Origin: Guyanagaster necrorhizus
Lineage: Eukaryota; Basidiomycota; Agaricomycetes; Agaricales; Physalacriaceae
DNA length: 30,654 nucleotides
Direction of reading: 5' to 3'
Assembly (NCBI RefSeq): GCF_019112545.1
Contig: NW_025064888.1
Coordinates: forward strand, 1,022,018 to 1,052,671
The notes beneath the pieces are model-generated. The model did not search any database. It had not been told where the DNA came from and saw nothing but the letters and a program-made list of their open reading frames with translations. Position 1 is the first letter of the stretch. Each line of letters opens with the position of its first letter. The translations under genes and the position numbers were made by a program. Shown piece by piece: positions 1-10,680 of this stretch.

Positions 1-1539
1 TTTGGTGATTGTGTATTGAGTGGTTAGATGTTGGTGTTTGAGAGTTCATTCCTCATTCACTTCTCTTAGTCACTTAGCTGTTACCAAGCACATCACCACC
101 TGAACCTGTCTACCTCAGAGATGATATTATCTGATGATTTCTCTGATTCTAAACTGGTTGACTATTCAGGAATAATGACTTCATCTGCTAATATCATGTA
201 TATATAGTAGCAGAGGCAGCAGAGGAGAAAAGAGTGGAGTGACAGCCTGTCACCAGCCCCTCTTGACTCTCTGTCAATTCCAGATCCAGTGACCAAGAAA
301 GACTCACCAGTGACAGTGAAGATTGAGGAGTACCTTATGGCCTTTAAGCCAGCAGAGTCTGCAACTGAGAAAGAAAAAACTGATAAGGAGCTTCTTGATA
401 TAGAGATACATTAGGAATGGAAAAGAGAGTTCAACTAGATCTATAGAAAGTGTATAATGGACATCCAGAGAGACATTGCATAAAGGTTGACACTTTTGGA
501 TAAAAGGTATCTGGTAGCAGATGATCAGAAAAAAATTGATATCTTACAGTATTGTACAACCAAACAAGCAATATACATTTATAACAAGGCTTACTCTGAA
601 GATCCAATAACTAAATTGCCAGCATACTAACTCTGATATACTATACAGCCAATGCCAAAAACCCCTCCAGTTCAACCATCTTGAGCTATATACATAGCAC
701 CCTCACCCTAACTAGCTTCATCACTAGCCATATGTACTCTGTCTTTAATCTGATCATTCTCCTTGGTGTTTTGATCACTCTTCTCCTGTTTTGAGTTGGC
801 AACACCACCTCAACCACTGAAGCCATGAAGCCAAGGAATCTGACTTTTTGCAAGACAGCCATCAGCTGAAGAAGAGCATGATGACTCTGAGGCCATAAAG
901 CTAGAGTTCAGAGTTGTTAACAGACACATCACCAGAGACAAGCCCACCAGTTTTAGGAGTTCTATTATAGACAATAACTCTCTACACTTCTTCCTGAGTG
1001 CACCTTGAGAATACCACCACCTGTCTTTTGGCAAGCACCTGAATCTGATGGGTCTTCTTATGGTTGATATTATCCTGATTCAGTGCAAGCCTGACCTCAT
1101 CTGGAAGCTCTGAATTTTCAAGGGCCAGTCTGATGACATCAACTGATTTCTTACAGACTGTAAGATCTATTTTCAGATCTACTCCATCTATATAACTGGC
1201 AACATGTACTGAGTAGCATTCATCACATTCTATTTTGAAAATAAAGCAAAAGAGTGATAAACTCTGCAGCTTACCAAACTCTATTCTATGAGCAGAAGGC
1301 ATCATCAACTGCTATCTTGGAAATGATTCAAAGAGGCAGTGCAGAAGAAGTTTATAGATTCAACTGTTCAAGAAGTCTATAAAAAGAAGATGAAAGACTA
1401 CTGCATAGGCAATAAGACAGCTGTTGAATATTTCAACAAACTGAAATGTCTTGCCAAGCTAGCAGGAGTATGAGATGATATCAGCAAAAATGGCCTGATG
1501 ATTGAGGCCCTCAAGCTTAGTGTTCTATTCTTCTATACT
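1..1539 (+). mobile_element. 5' part of older Ty3/gypsy-like element (outer element), gag region
   Basis: This is the left piece of a decayed retrotransposon whose gag is interrupted at 1540-1544. Between about 950 and 1539 it resembles, in order and spacing, the gag region of the inner element at about 4290-4900: a stretch reading like FKEAVQKKFIDS, then EYFNKLKCLAKLAG, matching FKQMLNDKFIDS and KYFDKLEQLAKL. The frame is cut by many stops, several being TGA where Arg CGA is expected. Joining 1544 to 10681 with one AAGAT restores a continuous gag frame (about FFYTKMILDIGHG), which proves the interruption. No LTR of this element is in the window, so it starts to the left. CpG is absent. Not functional. 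Confidence 0.8.
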
Positions 1540-1544
1540 AAGAT
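1540..1544. repeat. Target site duplication AAGAT, left copy
   Basis: AAGAT lies directly before the TG of the left LTR. The identical pentamer follows the right LTR at 10676-10680. Five bases is the usual duplication for Ty3/gypsy integrases. Confidence 0.9.
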
Positions 1545-2004
1545 TGTTATGATTTTTCTATCTTTTCTTTACTTTTACTTCTATTTATGCTTAGTCAGAG
1601 TGCTTGAGGCCAACATTTAGAACTGTGGGACAGACTTAGTTATCACAATAAGCCAAGTCTATTGTTGTCTTCTGATGCAATGATCACCCTTGATGATGCA
1701 TAACAACTCTTTTGTAGACAGTAGCAATATCCAAGAACAATGGGCACAAAGACTCAAACAGACACAATAAGTAGTATTATATTTATCTTGATGGACAAGT
1801 AGTATATAAGTAGATTAGCTCTCACTGTGTATCTTCAGCTTCAAGCTAAAGTTTATTTTCTACCATTCTATCTCAAGCCTTTTGTAAACAGCCTTGAGAC
1901 ACAAAGCTATATGAACACATATAGTGAACTCAGACATAACTGTATGAAGATGATACAGCACCTGTTTATCACATGTTTAGGTCATATGTCACTTGGGCTT
2001 AACA
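1545..2004 (+). repeat. Left (5') LTR of inner element
   Basis: It aligns over its full 460 bp with 10216-10675, apparently without net length change (corresponding positions are offset by 8671). It starts TGTTATG and ends CTTAACA, with the TG...CA ends of LTRs. A TATATAAG box at about 1804-1811 is the likely promoter of the former element. Differences from the right LTR are mostly transitions, many as TG against CA. Confidence 0.93.
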
Positions 2005-2062
2005 ATTAGCTCAAAGCTATTGCTTCTCTTTCCTTATGCACAATAAGTGCAAAGGAAACTGA

Positions 2063-5000
2063 ATGCCACCAACAACTACTACAACTTCTGATCTTACAGA
2101 TGACTTTTTTAAACTACTAGCAGCCATCATTAGAATGCTTTTAGGTTTACTGGCAATCATACAACTTTGCTGCAGACAACAATCAGTTATAGCTTGGATA
2201 GTCAGGCACTACCAAGTATTTCAACAGATACAACAGATACTATGCAATGTCATCCTAGACCTCCCCTTCTATGATATTTCTCCCTCTGCCTGAGTCTCCT
2301 TTCAGCACCTGCTTGGACTCATATCTAAAGCTGAGCCTAGTGGAATGTGTTCAAGGAGCACTCAAGAAGAAAAAGAACACCAATATTCCCTTAGACTTAT
2401 TCAATCCAAAAGCAGAAACTAAAACACTTGACTCATAGATTTCAGGAATCCATAGGTCCTGCTGGAGTTCCCTCCAGTCCTGAACCATAAAGACAAGAAT
2501 CTCTCCAACAACTTCTTTGATGCTGAACTATCCTCTGACTCTTTCACTGCTCTGCTAGAGCACAGGATTAGAGACCATGCTCAGGACTCTCTTGATGCTG
2601 CTAGGATGGCTCCAGAATCCCAACATGTATCACTGAACTCAGACCACAACTCCCTCCATGCCATGCCAGCTGAAATCCCCACCTCATCAGTCTATATCAA
2701 CTATAGTAGCTATAGGGCCACTGACCTCTGGACAAATGATAAGGATCCACCAGAGCAATAGAATGAAAGACTCATAGTCTGAGTCAGTCTAAGCAGAGGG
2801 CTTTGTGCCCATCTTAGCTCTGAAAGAGGTACACCAGCAGAAAACATTGAAGAACCCCCTAACAACTATTATACCACTGCCACTCTTGCTGAGTGGGCCA
2901 GGACAGAAGCTGAAGAATGAGTCTGAGACACTGCTGAAGAAGCAGCTAACTAAGTCTTTGCCAAGCATGAAGAAGTGCAGTATGACCATCAGTAGAGAAG
3001 ACAACAGTGCAAACTTGAAGCTGCCATCTGAAGATCAGACTCCTCTAGCTAGTATGATCTTGAAACTCCAGACTCTCTCTTTAGAGAGCCCAGTATAAAG
3101 GATACAAACCTTCAGGCAGGGTCAGCAGAGACTGTCACTTCTAGTGAGGCTGCCAGACACATCATGTATTCCCCTCATTTTAGAACTTTCAGTATTACTG
3201 ATACCAATACTGTTCTCTTCCACTCTGAATCCATACTCAACACCTACAGACTTTGAGTCTCTCTCAACACTCACATCTGTGACTACAGCCTCCAGCACTT
3301 TCTGGAAGAAAGAGTTGCAGCACTCTTCCTTAATCTCTGATATTACTGAAACTTCTATCAGTATTGCCAAGAACTGGAGAAGCAAAAAGCATGCAGTGGC
3401 CACTAAAGAGACATCAAGATCAGCACTGGCCAATCTCTTGAGCAGTCTCCTCCTTGGACCAACCCTGATAAAGCCAGATCAAGCATTAAATATAATGACC
3501 AGCTCCTCAGCAACAGTCAAACCCAGCACTCCATCTATTTACAACCAGCTCACCAACTTCTCTATTGAGGACAGTGAGAAAGAGGCAGATGATGAGAATA
3601 AGGACAGCAAAGGGAAGGAGCCAGACATTCCTCTTAAGTGGAGAGACTAGTAGCATGCTGCTGAGAATACAGATGAAGAAACACTGAGAGAAGAAATACA
3701 ATGAATATGAGAGAAGGAGTTTTTACAACTGTATTGAAAAGAGACAACCTTTTTATGGAGGGACACTGACTAGTTGATGACATCTCTGGGATAGAAGTAT
3801 ATTTATGCAGATAATATAGAATGGCAGGACATTTTATAATATGCTGCCACTGAACATGCTGTTTCTATTTATAATAGAAGACACCTATAAGACCAACTTG
3901 ATAAACTTCCATCCTATAAGTCCAAGTATAACATCCAGCCAATGCTATAGACTCCCTCAGTGACATCTAAACATGCCATCTACATGATACCCTCCATCCA
4001 AACCACTGGCAGCTGATATTTGTATTCCACACTCTCAATCTGGACTATAGCAACTTGGCTTACTTATAGCTGATCATGGCTAACACCTTGAAGTGCTGGA
4101 CTCTGCAACCTATAGACTGGCTAAGGGAGCTGACTTTTCAGTGGGCAACCACCATCCAATGAGGCCAAAGGAAGTGGCAATGAGCCAGTCAGAGACAATC
4201 CTAAAGCTATCAAGTTAGGATTTACTGTATGGAATAGGGTGATCATACACAAAGAGGTATCTTCTATGAGGAGCCATGTTGCAGATGATAACTCCCTACA
4301 CTCATTCTCTGGGCCACCAACTGAATGGCACCAACCTCCCTTTGACCAGTGGCCTAATCTGATGAGGGTGTTGCCAGAAAATGCAGCTATACTATAATGC
4401 AGACCTGACCTGCTCTGGAAATCTCACTCTTTCAAAGATGCATCAGATAACATCAACTGATTTCTGATCAACTGTGAGCAATATATTGAGGTGTATATTG
4501 CTTATCTTAAAACTGATATGAATAAGATAGTCTTTACTTCATTCTACCTCAAGAACAAGGCAAAGACCTGATGGATTCTCATTTCACTTAACTTCTATTT
4601 CACAACCAGACAGCACCACCAACTGCCATTCTGGCCAGTCTTTAAACAGATGCTCAATGACAAGTTCATTGACTCTGCCATATAGAAAGTATATAAAAAT
4701 AAGATCAAGAAATACAAGATGGGTGATAAACCAGCTACTAAGTACTTTGATAAACTTGAGCAATTGGCCAAGCTCACCAGGATATGCAATGACATCGCCA
4801 ATGATGGATGAATGGTTGAGACACTCAAGCAAAAAGCACCACCATCATACATCAAGATGGTCTCAGACATCAGGATGAACATTCCAGCAGAGTACAATGC
4901 ATGAAAAGCATGAGTTGTCAAGATATACAAGAAACAACAGCAACAGAAGGTGGAGCAATCCAATTTGCAGGACAACTAAAAACCTTATCAGCCACAGAAT

Positions 5001-5283
5001 CTGAAGCCTGGCAATCAAACCAGCACTATCAAGGCCATCACCTTATCAAACAGTCCCACCTATAGAATGCAGAAGACAAGAATAAAAACAACATATACTA
5101 GAGCTAGCAAACTGATGGATATAGACTGGCTAAAAAAGAAGGGAAAATGCTTTAACTGTGGCCAAAAGAAACATATGTTCAAAGATTGCTCAAAGAAAAA
5201 GTGTACACATAAAGACATTAGAGCACAGATTACTGAGCTGCAGAGGGAAGATGAGGAGCTTAGCAAAGAAACTAAAATCAAGT
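2063..5283 (+). pseudogene. gag-like region of inner element, ending in a CCHC zinc knuckle
   Basis: Decayed nucleocapsid/capsid region. The first 2 kb is Ser/Thr-rich and heavily interrupted, and I cannot assign domains there; the longest open stretch (3144-3650) is probably not the coding frame. From about 4400 the retrotransposon gag core is visible (FKQMLNDKFIDS, KYFDKLEQLAKL, IYKKQQQQK). A zinc knuckle at 5148-5190 reads CFNCGQKKHMFKDC, matching C-x2-C-x4-H-x4-C, followed by a charged coiled-coil-like tail (about IRAQITELQREDEELSKE). In the live ancestor this protein packaged the RNA. Stops and frameshifts exclude function. Confidence 0.8.
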
Positions 5284-5603
5284 AAGTAAAAGATAAAGCT
5301 GACTAGTGAGTGATTCCACTGGATCAGCCAAGAAACAGAACAGTGTGTCAATAATAGCCTTGAGATAGACTAATAGTACTTCTGTAGATACAACTATATC
5401 TAAATTATGCATGCATCTGAATATACTCTGATTCTCAACTACCAAACACACACCAAAAGAATTGTCAAAATCAACAGCTCAACCATCTATGAGCTAAATA
5501 GGAGAAGAGACCCCCACTCAATAGCTTAGATCATTCAATACTGAATGGATCTGGTGGGCCATTAAAGATGCCACCATAGAGAAAGCAGCAAAGATAGTAC
5601 TCA

Positions 5604-6136
5604 AAAACTGTTATGGTTTTTCCTATTTTCTTTTCTTTTTCTTTGAGAATTGACCTCTATTGCTGCTTAGTCAGAGCACCTATTCTGGCACTTAGGATTG
5701 TGGGAAGGTTTAGTCATCAACACCACCCTGATCCTACTGCACCTGCTGAGAAGCTTCAACAGCATAATGGCAGATAAACCTTTTTTGTCATTGCACAGCA
5801 GTAACAGTAGTAACAGCTCAACAGCAGACAATGCTCTTTTGTAGGTATCTTAGCAATGCTGGACAAAATGCTACACAGCACCAGCAAAGACAATTAGGTA
5901 GTTATATTCTTACAGTGATAAGGAATTAGTATTTAAGTAGTGTAGCTCTTGCTGTAGTAGCTCCAGCTTCAAGCTAAAGTTTATTCTTCACCATCTACTC
6001 TTGAGCAACTTGCAACTGCCTTGATCACACAACACTGATAGCACATCAGTGAACTCTAACAGTATAACCCAAAGTGCAAGGTTCTGTTAGTTTATCATGT
6101 GTTATCAGTCATATGAAATTTGAGCTTAATAAAAAC
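5604..6136 (+). mobile_element. Solo LTR (5609-6131) with 5-bp duplications AAAAC
   Basis: A 523-bp sequence starting TGTTATGG and ending CTTAATA resembles the LTRs of the inner element (shared blocks such as GCTTAGTCAGAG, CTCTTTTGTAG and CTTCAAGCTAAAGTTTATT) but is longer and more diverged, so it comes from a related subfamily. AAAAC precedes it (5604-5608) and follows it (6132-6136). The outer element keeps the unoccupied version of the same site near 11400-11412 (GTACTCAAAAACTGAGTA), which confirms the borders. No internal region is present, so it is the product of LTR-LTR recombination. Confidence 0.9.
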
Positions 6137-6329
6137 TGAGTATACAAGTCTCAAGCTAAAGAAGTAATTGATGAAATAATCAAAGGGATGAGGAAGGCAG
6201 AGCAATGCTGAGCCCTGAAATAGCTTGATGAACTTTAGGGACCCCAAAGATACATCCAATGGGCCAAGACCCCAGAATAAGACCTAATCACAAAGGCTCA
6301 AATTGAAACTCTAACAAACCAATCCATAT

Positions 6330-6592
6330 ATGCAGTAATAGCCTTTATTGACAGTGGTTGTACAGAGAGTTCCATTAACTGAGCTTTTGTTGACAAGCAC
6401 AAGCTCTCCACTTGGGCTACAGCTGCCCCTATCTCTGTCTATAATGCAGACAGCACTAAAAACCAAGCTGGCTTGATAACCAAATTTATTGAACTATGAC
6501 TAATAGTTGGTGACTATTCTGAGCAGATTGATCTAGCCATGACTGAACTAGGAACAAAGGAAATATTCCTAGAGTATGACTGGTTAATATGT
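6330..6592 (+). pseudogene. Retroviral-type aspartic protease region of inner element
   Basis: The frame reads FIDSGCTESSIN with the catalytic D-S-G (codons 6350-6358), then AFVDKHKLSTW and SVYNADSTKN, followed by a flap-side LEYDWL motif at about 6569-6586. This is the normal Ty3/gypsy order of gag zinc knuckle, protease and RT. The region is cut by stops (for example TGA within the N-x-AF segment) and interrupted at 6593 by an inverted solo LTR. The catalytic triplet itself is preserved, unlike in the outer element. Confidence 0.85.
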
Positions 6593-7056
6593 TGTTAGAC
6601 TCAAGCCACACATGATCAGAAACACATGATAAACTAGCATGATTTTATGTTCAAACCTTCTACTAGAGTTTACTATTGTGCTTTATTGACCAGTATGCTT
6701 CAAGGCCTTTAGATGATAGCTCAAGAGTAAAGTGAGATGAATAAACTTTAGCTTAAAGCTGGAGATTTTCAGCAAAAGTGAGCTGTCTTATATACTGTAC
6801 ATGTTGAGGATAAATATACTACTTTCTATTGTATGTTGTTGAGTTCTTTGTGCCTATTGTTCTTGGGCATCACTACTGTACATAAAAGGTCTGCTGTGCA
6901 TCATTGGGCAATGCTGTTGCATTGAAAGACAATGACCAACTAGACTTGTTGTGCTGACTAAGCCTTGTCCCATGATCCTAAGTGCTGGTCTAGGCATTCT
7001 GACTAAGCACAAATAGAGGTTAAAAGGAGATAAAAGTGAAAAATCATAACATATAT
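6588..7056 (-). mobile_element. Solo LTR on the minus strand (6593-7051) with imperfect TSD TATGT/TATAT
   Basis: Read on the minus strand, 7051 to 6593 starts TGTTATGATTTTTC and ends GTCTAACA. It shares the LTR blocks CTTAGTCAGA, GGCACAAAGA and AGCTTTAAGCTAAAGTTTATT with the other LTRs, length 459 bp. Flanks are TATGT (6588-6592) and TATAT (7052-7056), a 5-bp duplication with one later G-to-A change. It splits the protease-RT linker. There is no internal region, so it is a solo LTR. Confidence 0.87.
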
Positions 7057-7299
7057 CACAACCTGCTTATCAACTGAAAGACTAGACAGATCATATTCAT
7101 ATGATATCAATGTTAAAAGATTTCCTTTGAATTACCAGATGAAGACCTGAAAGACCAGGAGGACAAAGAGATGGAGGATGAAGAAACCATCCTCACTATT
7201 GACATACAACAAGCACTACATATTTGGGCAATACACTATGCTAACAACTTAGCTGCTAGAGCCAATGCAGAGAAGGAGGAGAAGACATTTAAGAAAATG

Positions 7300-8580
7300 G
7301 TCTCTGAGTGAGCCCATGACTATCAGGATCTGTTCAGCAAAGAGAGTTTCAATGAGCTACTGAAACCAAAACCTTGAGACCATACAATTGAATTAATCCT
7401 GAATACCAATGCTAATCTAGATTGCAAAATATATTCTCTCAACAATCTAGAACAGCAGAAACTCAACAAGTTCCTTGACAAGAACCTCTCTAGCAGAAGA
7501 ATCTGACCATTCAAGTTGCTCATAGCCTCTCTATTTTTCTTCATTAAAAAGAAGGATGGCAAACTTTGACCAGTGTAGAACTACTGAAAATTAAATTAAA
7601 TGATAATCAAAAACCAGTATCCCTTGCTGTTAATCTCCAAACTCATGGACAAACTATGAGGAGCAAAATATTACATAAAGTTAGATGTTAGATGAGGCTA
7701 TAACAATGTAAGGATAAAGAAGGGAGACAAATAGAAGGTGGCATTTAGAACCAACCAAGGGCTCTTTGAGTCTATGGTGATATTCTTCAGGCTGACAAAT
7801 TTTCCAGTGACCTTTCAGTAGATGATGAATGATATCTTCAAAGATTTCATTGCCACCAGGAAGATCATGATCTACTTGGATGACATCCTCATCATGTCTC
7901 AGAATCAAGAAGAGCATCAACATTTAGTCTGTCAGGTGTTTGCATTGATGAGGGAACACAAACTCTTTCTCAAGGCAGAGAAATGCAAGTTTGAAGTCTT
8001 AGAGACAGAGTACCTCAGAGTAATTATCAGCAAAGGAAGTATCCAGATGAACCTAATCAAAGTAGCTGGAGTAATAGAACAGCCAGAACTGACAAAGAAG
8101 AAGGAGTTGCAATCCTTCCTAGGATTTACCAACTTCTATTGCTGGTTCATTCAGGACTATAGCAAGATCATCTGACCAATAACACAACTTACTGGAAATA
8201 CACTCTGGAATTGGGGATCATCCCAACAGGTGGCATTCAATGATCTCAAACAGCAACTTGCTGAGGGTGTGGTCCTCACCATACTAACACAAAATGGAAA
8301 GTTCAGAGTAGAAGTGGATAGTAGTGAAGAGGTGATTAGCACTGTACTGTCATAGAAATAAGATAGGAAATGGCACCTAGTAGCATTCCTCTCCAAAGCA
8401 CTCACAGTTACTAAGCACAACTATGAGATCTATGATAAGAAGCTTTTAGCAATTATGCTAGCTCTGACCAAATGGCAACACTATCTGATCAGGATCATTC
8501 AAACCTTCAAAATTTGGATCAATCACTAAAACCTTTGATACTTCTGACTCCCTTAGAAGCTTAATCATTGACAAGCCAGA
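7300..8580 (+). pseudogene. Reverse transcriptase and RNase H of inner element
   Basis: RT fingers and palm can be followed from a DLFSKESFNELL start through FFIKKKDGKL, KLDVR.GYNNVRIKKGD and FRTNQGLFESMV to the catalytic YLDD box (codons 7872-7883, context IMIYLDDILIMSQNQEEH). Then come FLGFTNFYCWFIQDYSKII and an RNase H segment (VEVDSSEE, LVAFLSKALT, NYEIYDKKLLAIMLALTKW). One stretch of 117 codons (7822-8175) around YLDD is still open. Elsewhere stops sit at positions where the family has Arg or Trp (for example TGA at 7504-7506 and 7567-7569). Reading across them recovers an ordinary Ty3/gypsy polymerase. Dead. Confidence 0.92.
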
Positions 8581-8869
8581 TGAGTAACAGAGCTTTCAGA
8601 GTACAACTACACACTGCATCATAAAGCCAGAGTGATAAACAGAAAGGCTGACCATGACCAGAAGAGAGATGACAACAAAGAAGTGGTACTATTGAAGTCT
8701 AAGCACTTCTGAGTAATGATCATACCAACTAAGAAAGAGATCCATGCACAGATCAAGAGCACCATAACAGATAACAGCAAATGGGACCAATAAGTGGCTC
8801 TATCACTCAATTATGAATGAGGAATGATAAAGAAAGAAGAGTTGATCTGTTACAATGGATAGATTTACA

Positions 8870-9640
8870 TTCTATGAGATCAGCAACTTCAGAGGGAAAT
8901 TATTGCCATCTGCCACAATCATGCAATGGCAGGATATCTGAGGATTGTGAAGACTAAGGAACTCATATTACAGGATTACTGGTGGCTCAAACTCAGCTAA
9001 GACATAGAGCAATATGTCAAAGGATGTGAAATCTGTCAGTGAGAGAAGGCTTCAACTCAACCACATGCAGTGCTGCTACACCTTAATAAGGTTCCACAGG
9101 CACTGTGGACTCATATTTCAGTCAATATGATAACCAGATTACTGGACTGCAATAGATATGATGCTATTCTTGTCATTATTGATCACTTCTCTAAAGCAAT
9201 CATCTCTGTGGCATGTTCAATGGAATTAACATTGGAGGGATGGGCCAAGATCTTATGAGATGAAGTCTATGCTAAATATAGTATGCCCCAAGTTGTCATC
9301 TCTGATAGGGGCCTACAATTCATCTCTAAATTCTTAGATGACTTGTACTGCTTATTAAACATCTAATGCAATGCCTTGATAGCATATCATCCTCAAACCA
9401 ATGGACAAATGGAATGCATCAACCAGAAGGTCAAGAAATACCTCTGGTTGTTTATTAATTATCATCAGGATGATTGAGTAGAGTGGCTTGCTCTAGCTGC
9501 CTTCCAACATAATAACTGCATTCACTCAGCTACTAGAAAGATACTATTCTTTATCAACTTCAGCCAACATCCAAATGTTTCACACAAATAACAGCTCACT
9601 ATGTTCACTTTCATCTCATATGATTTTGCACAAGAAATGT
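8870..9640 (+). pseudogene. Integrase of inner element
   Basis: The amino-terminal zinc-binding part shows CHNHAMAGYL followed by CEICQ (HHCC pattern, about 8910-9042). The catalytic core has D in VIIDHFSKA (9181-9183), D in ISDRGLQF (9304-9306) and E in NGQMECINQ (9412-9414), i.e. the D,D-35-E triad of retroviral-type integrases with all three acidic residues kept. Stops at expected Arg, Trp or Gln codons break the frame. Downstream, 9640-9980 holds the carboxy-terminal integrase region in decayed form (about FHDVFHVS-like text around 9880-9905). Confidence 0.9.
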
Positions 9641-9979
9641 TCAAGATCCATGATGAAACATATATTGCCCTCAAGAAAGTGGTGACTTCAATAAAGAAAC
9701 AATATGATAAGCATCATGCTCCTGCTCATTCTTACCACATCCATGACAAGGTCTGATTTGACACCACCAATCTACATCTTCTCCATTCAAAACAAAAACT
9801 TGCTGACAGATGGATCAGACCTTTTCTTATCATAGCAAAGGTTGGTATCTTAGCACACAAATTATGCCTACCAACAGAGTGGAAAATTCATGATGTCTTC
9901 AATGAAGTCCTTCTCACCTCCTTTATCACTTCTGCATTCTCAAATCAAGAACAACTGCCACCACTAGCACTTGAACTGA

Positions 9980-10160
9980 TCAATGACAAGGAATACTATG
10001 AAATCAAAAAAGTACTTAATCATCAACTATGCAAAGTCTATGCATGTGGTAGAGGAACAACAACAACTATTGATTATCTGATTAGCTGAAAGGGCTATAG
10101 TCCTGAATCCAGCCAATAAATAAACAGAAAATATATGAATGCTAATGATGCCATCTATGA
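9980..10160 (+). pseudogene. Chromodomain-like tail of the integrase
   Basis: After the integrase core the frame reads about KEYYEIKKVLNHQ, then a basic stretch, DYLIS-stop-KGYSPESSQ. This matches the chromodomain pattern (YEVEKIL..., YLVKWKGY...W) with the aromatic W before KGY replaced by TGA. Chromodomains at this position define chromoviruses and direct insertion to heterochromatin marked by histone methylation, which fits insertion into an existing element here. Confidence 0.72.
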
Positions 10161-10202
10161 CTATAAACTATCTCTAAATTAAGCCATCAAGATGATGGTC
10201 TT

Positions 10203-10214
10203 AAGGAAGAGATA
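10203..10214 (+). other. Likely polypurine tract
   Basis: A purine run (AAGGAAGAGATA) lies directly before the right LTR, where the plus-strand primer of reverse transcription is expected. Assigned by position only. Confidence 0.45.
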
Positions 10215-10215
10215 A

Positions 10216-10675
10216 TATTACAATTTTTCTATCTTTTCTTCACTTTTACCCCCATTTATGCTTAGTCAGAGTGCTTGAGGCCAGCACTTAGAACCATGAG
10301 ACAGGCTTAATCATCACAACAAGCTGAGTCCATCATTGTCTTCTGATGCAATGACACTTCTTGATAACACACAACAACTCTTTTGTAGACAGTAGCAACA
10401 TCTAAAGACAATGGGCACAAAAACTCAAACAGACACAATAAGTAGTATTATATTTATCTTGATGGACAAGTAGTATATAAGTAGATTAGCTCTTGCTGTG
10501 TATTTCCAGCTTCAAGCTAAAGTTTATTTTCTACCATTCTATCTTGAGCTTCTTGTAAACAGCCTTGAGACACAAAGCTATATGAACACATATAGTGAAC
10601 TCAGACATAACTGTATGAAGACAATACAGCACCTGTTTATCATGTGTTCAGATCATATATCACTTGAGCTTAACA
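10216..10675 (+). repeat. Right (3') LTR of inner element
   Basis: 460 bp, the partner of 1545-2004. The first dinucleotide is TA instead of TG, through a G-to-A change. The end CTTAACA is followed by AAGAT (10676-10680). A TATATAAG box is kept at about 10475-10482. Confidence 0.93.
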
Positions 10676-10680
10676 AAGAT
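10676..10680. repeat. Target site duplication AAGAT, right copy
   Basis: Identical to 1540-1544, directly after the right LTR. Confidence 0.9.

Larger units (their letters stand above)
1545..10675 (+). mobile_element. Complete but dead Ty3/gypsy chromovirus-type LTR retrotransposon (inner element)
   Basis: Two 460-bp LTRs (1545-2004, 10216-10675) in the same orientation enclose gag, protease, reverse transcriptase, RNase H, integrase and a chromodomain-like tail, the gene order of Ty3/gypsy chromoviruses. A perfect 5-bp duplication AAGAT flanks it. The length of 9131 bp includes two later solo-LTR insertions (about 990 bp with duplications), so the original was about 8.1 kb. Every domain is riddled with stops, mostly TGA at expected CGA Arg or TGG Trp positions and TAG/TAA at Gln positions, so no protein can be made. 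CpG is almost absent throughout. It inserted into the gag of a related older element. Confidence 0.93.

Noticed and set aside
3144..3650. 168-codon open frame inside the inner element as a host or accessory gene.
   Set aside because: Ser/Thr-rich, no family, and lies in the gag region where CpG loss removes many stops and starts at random; the element's frame could not be shown to use it.
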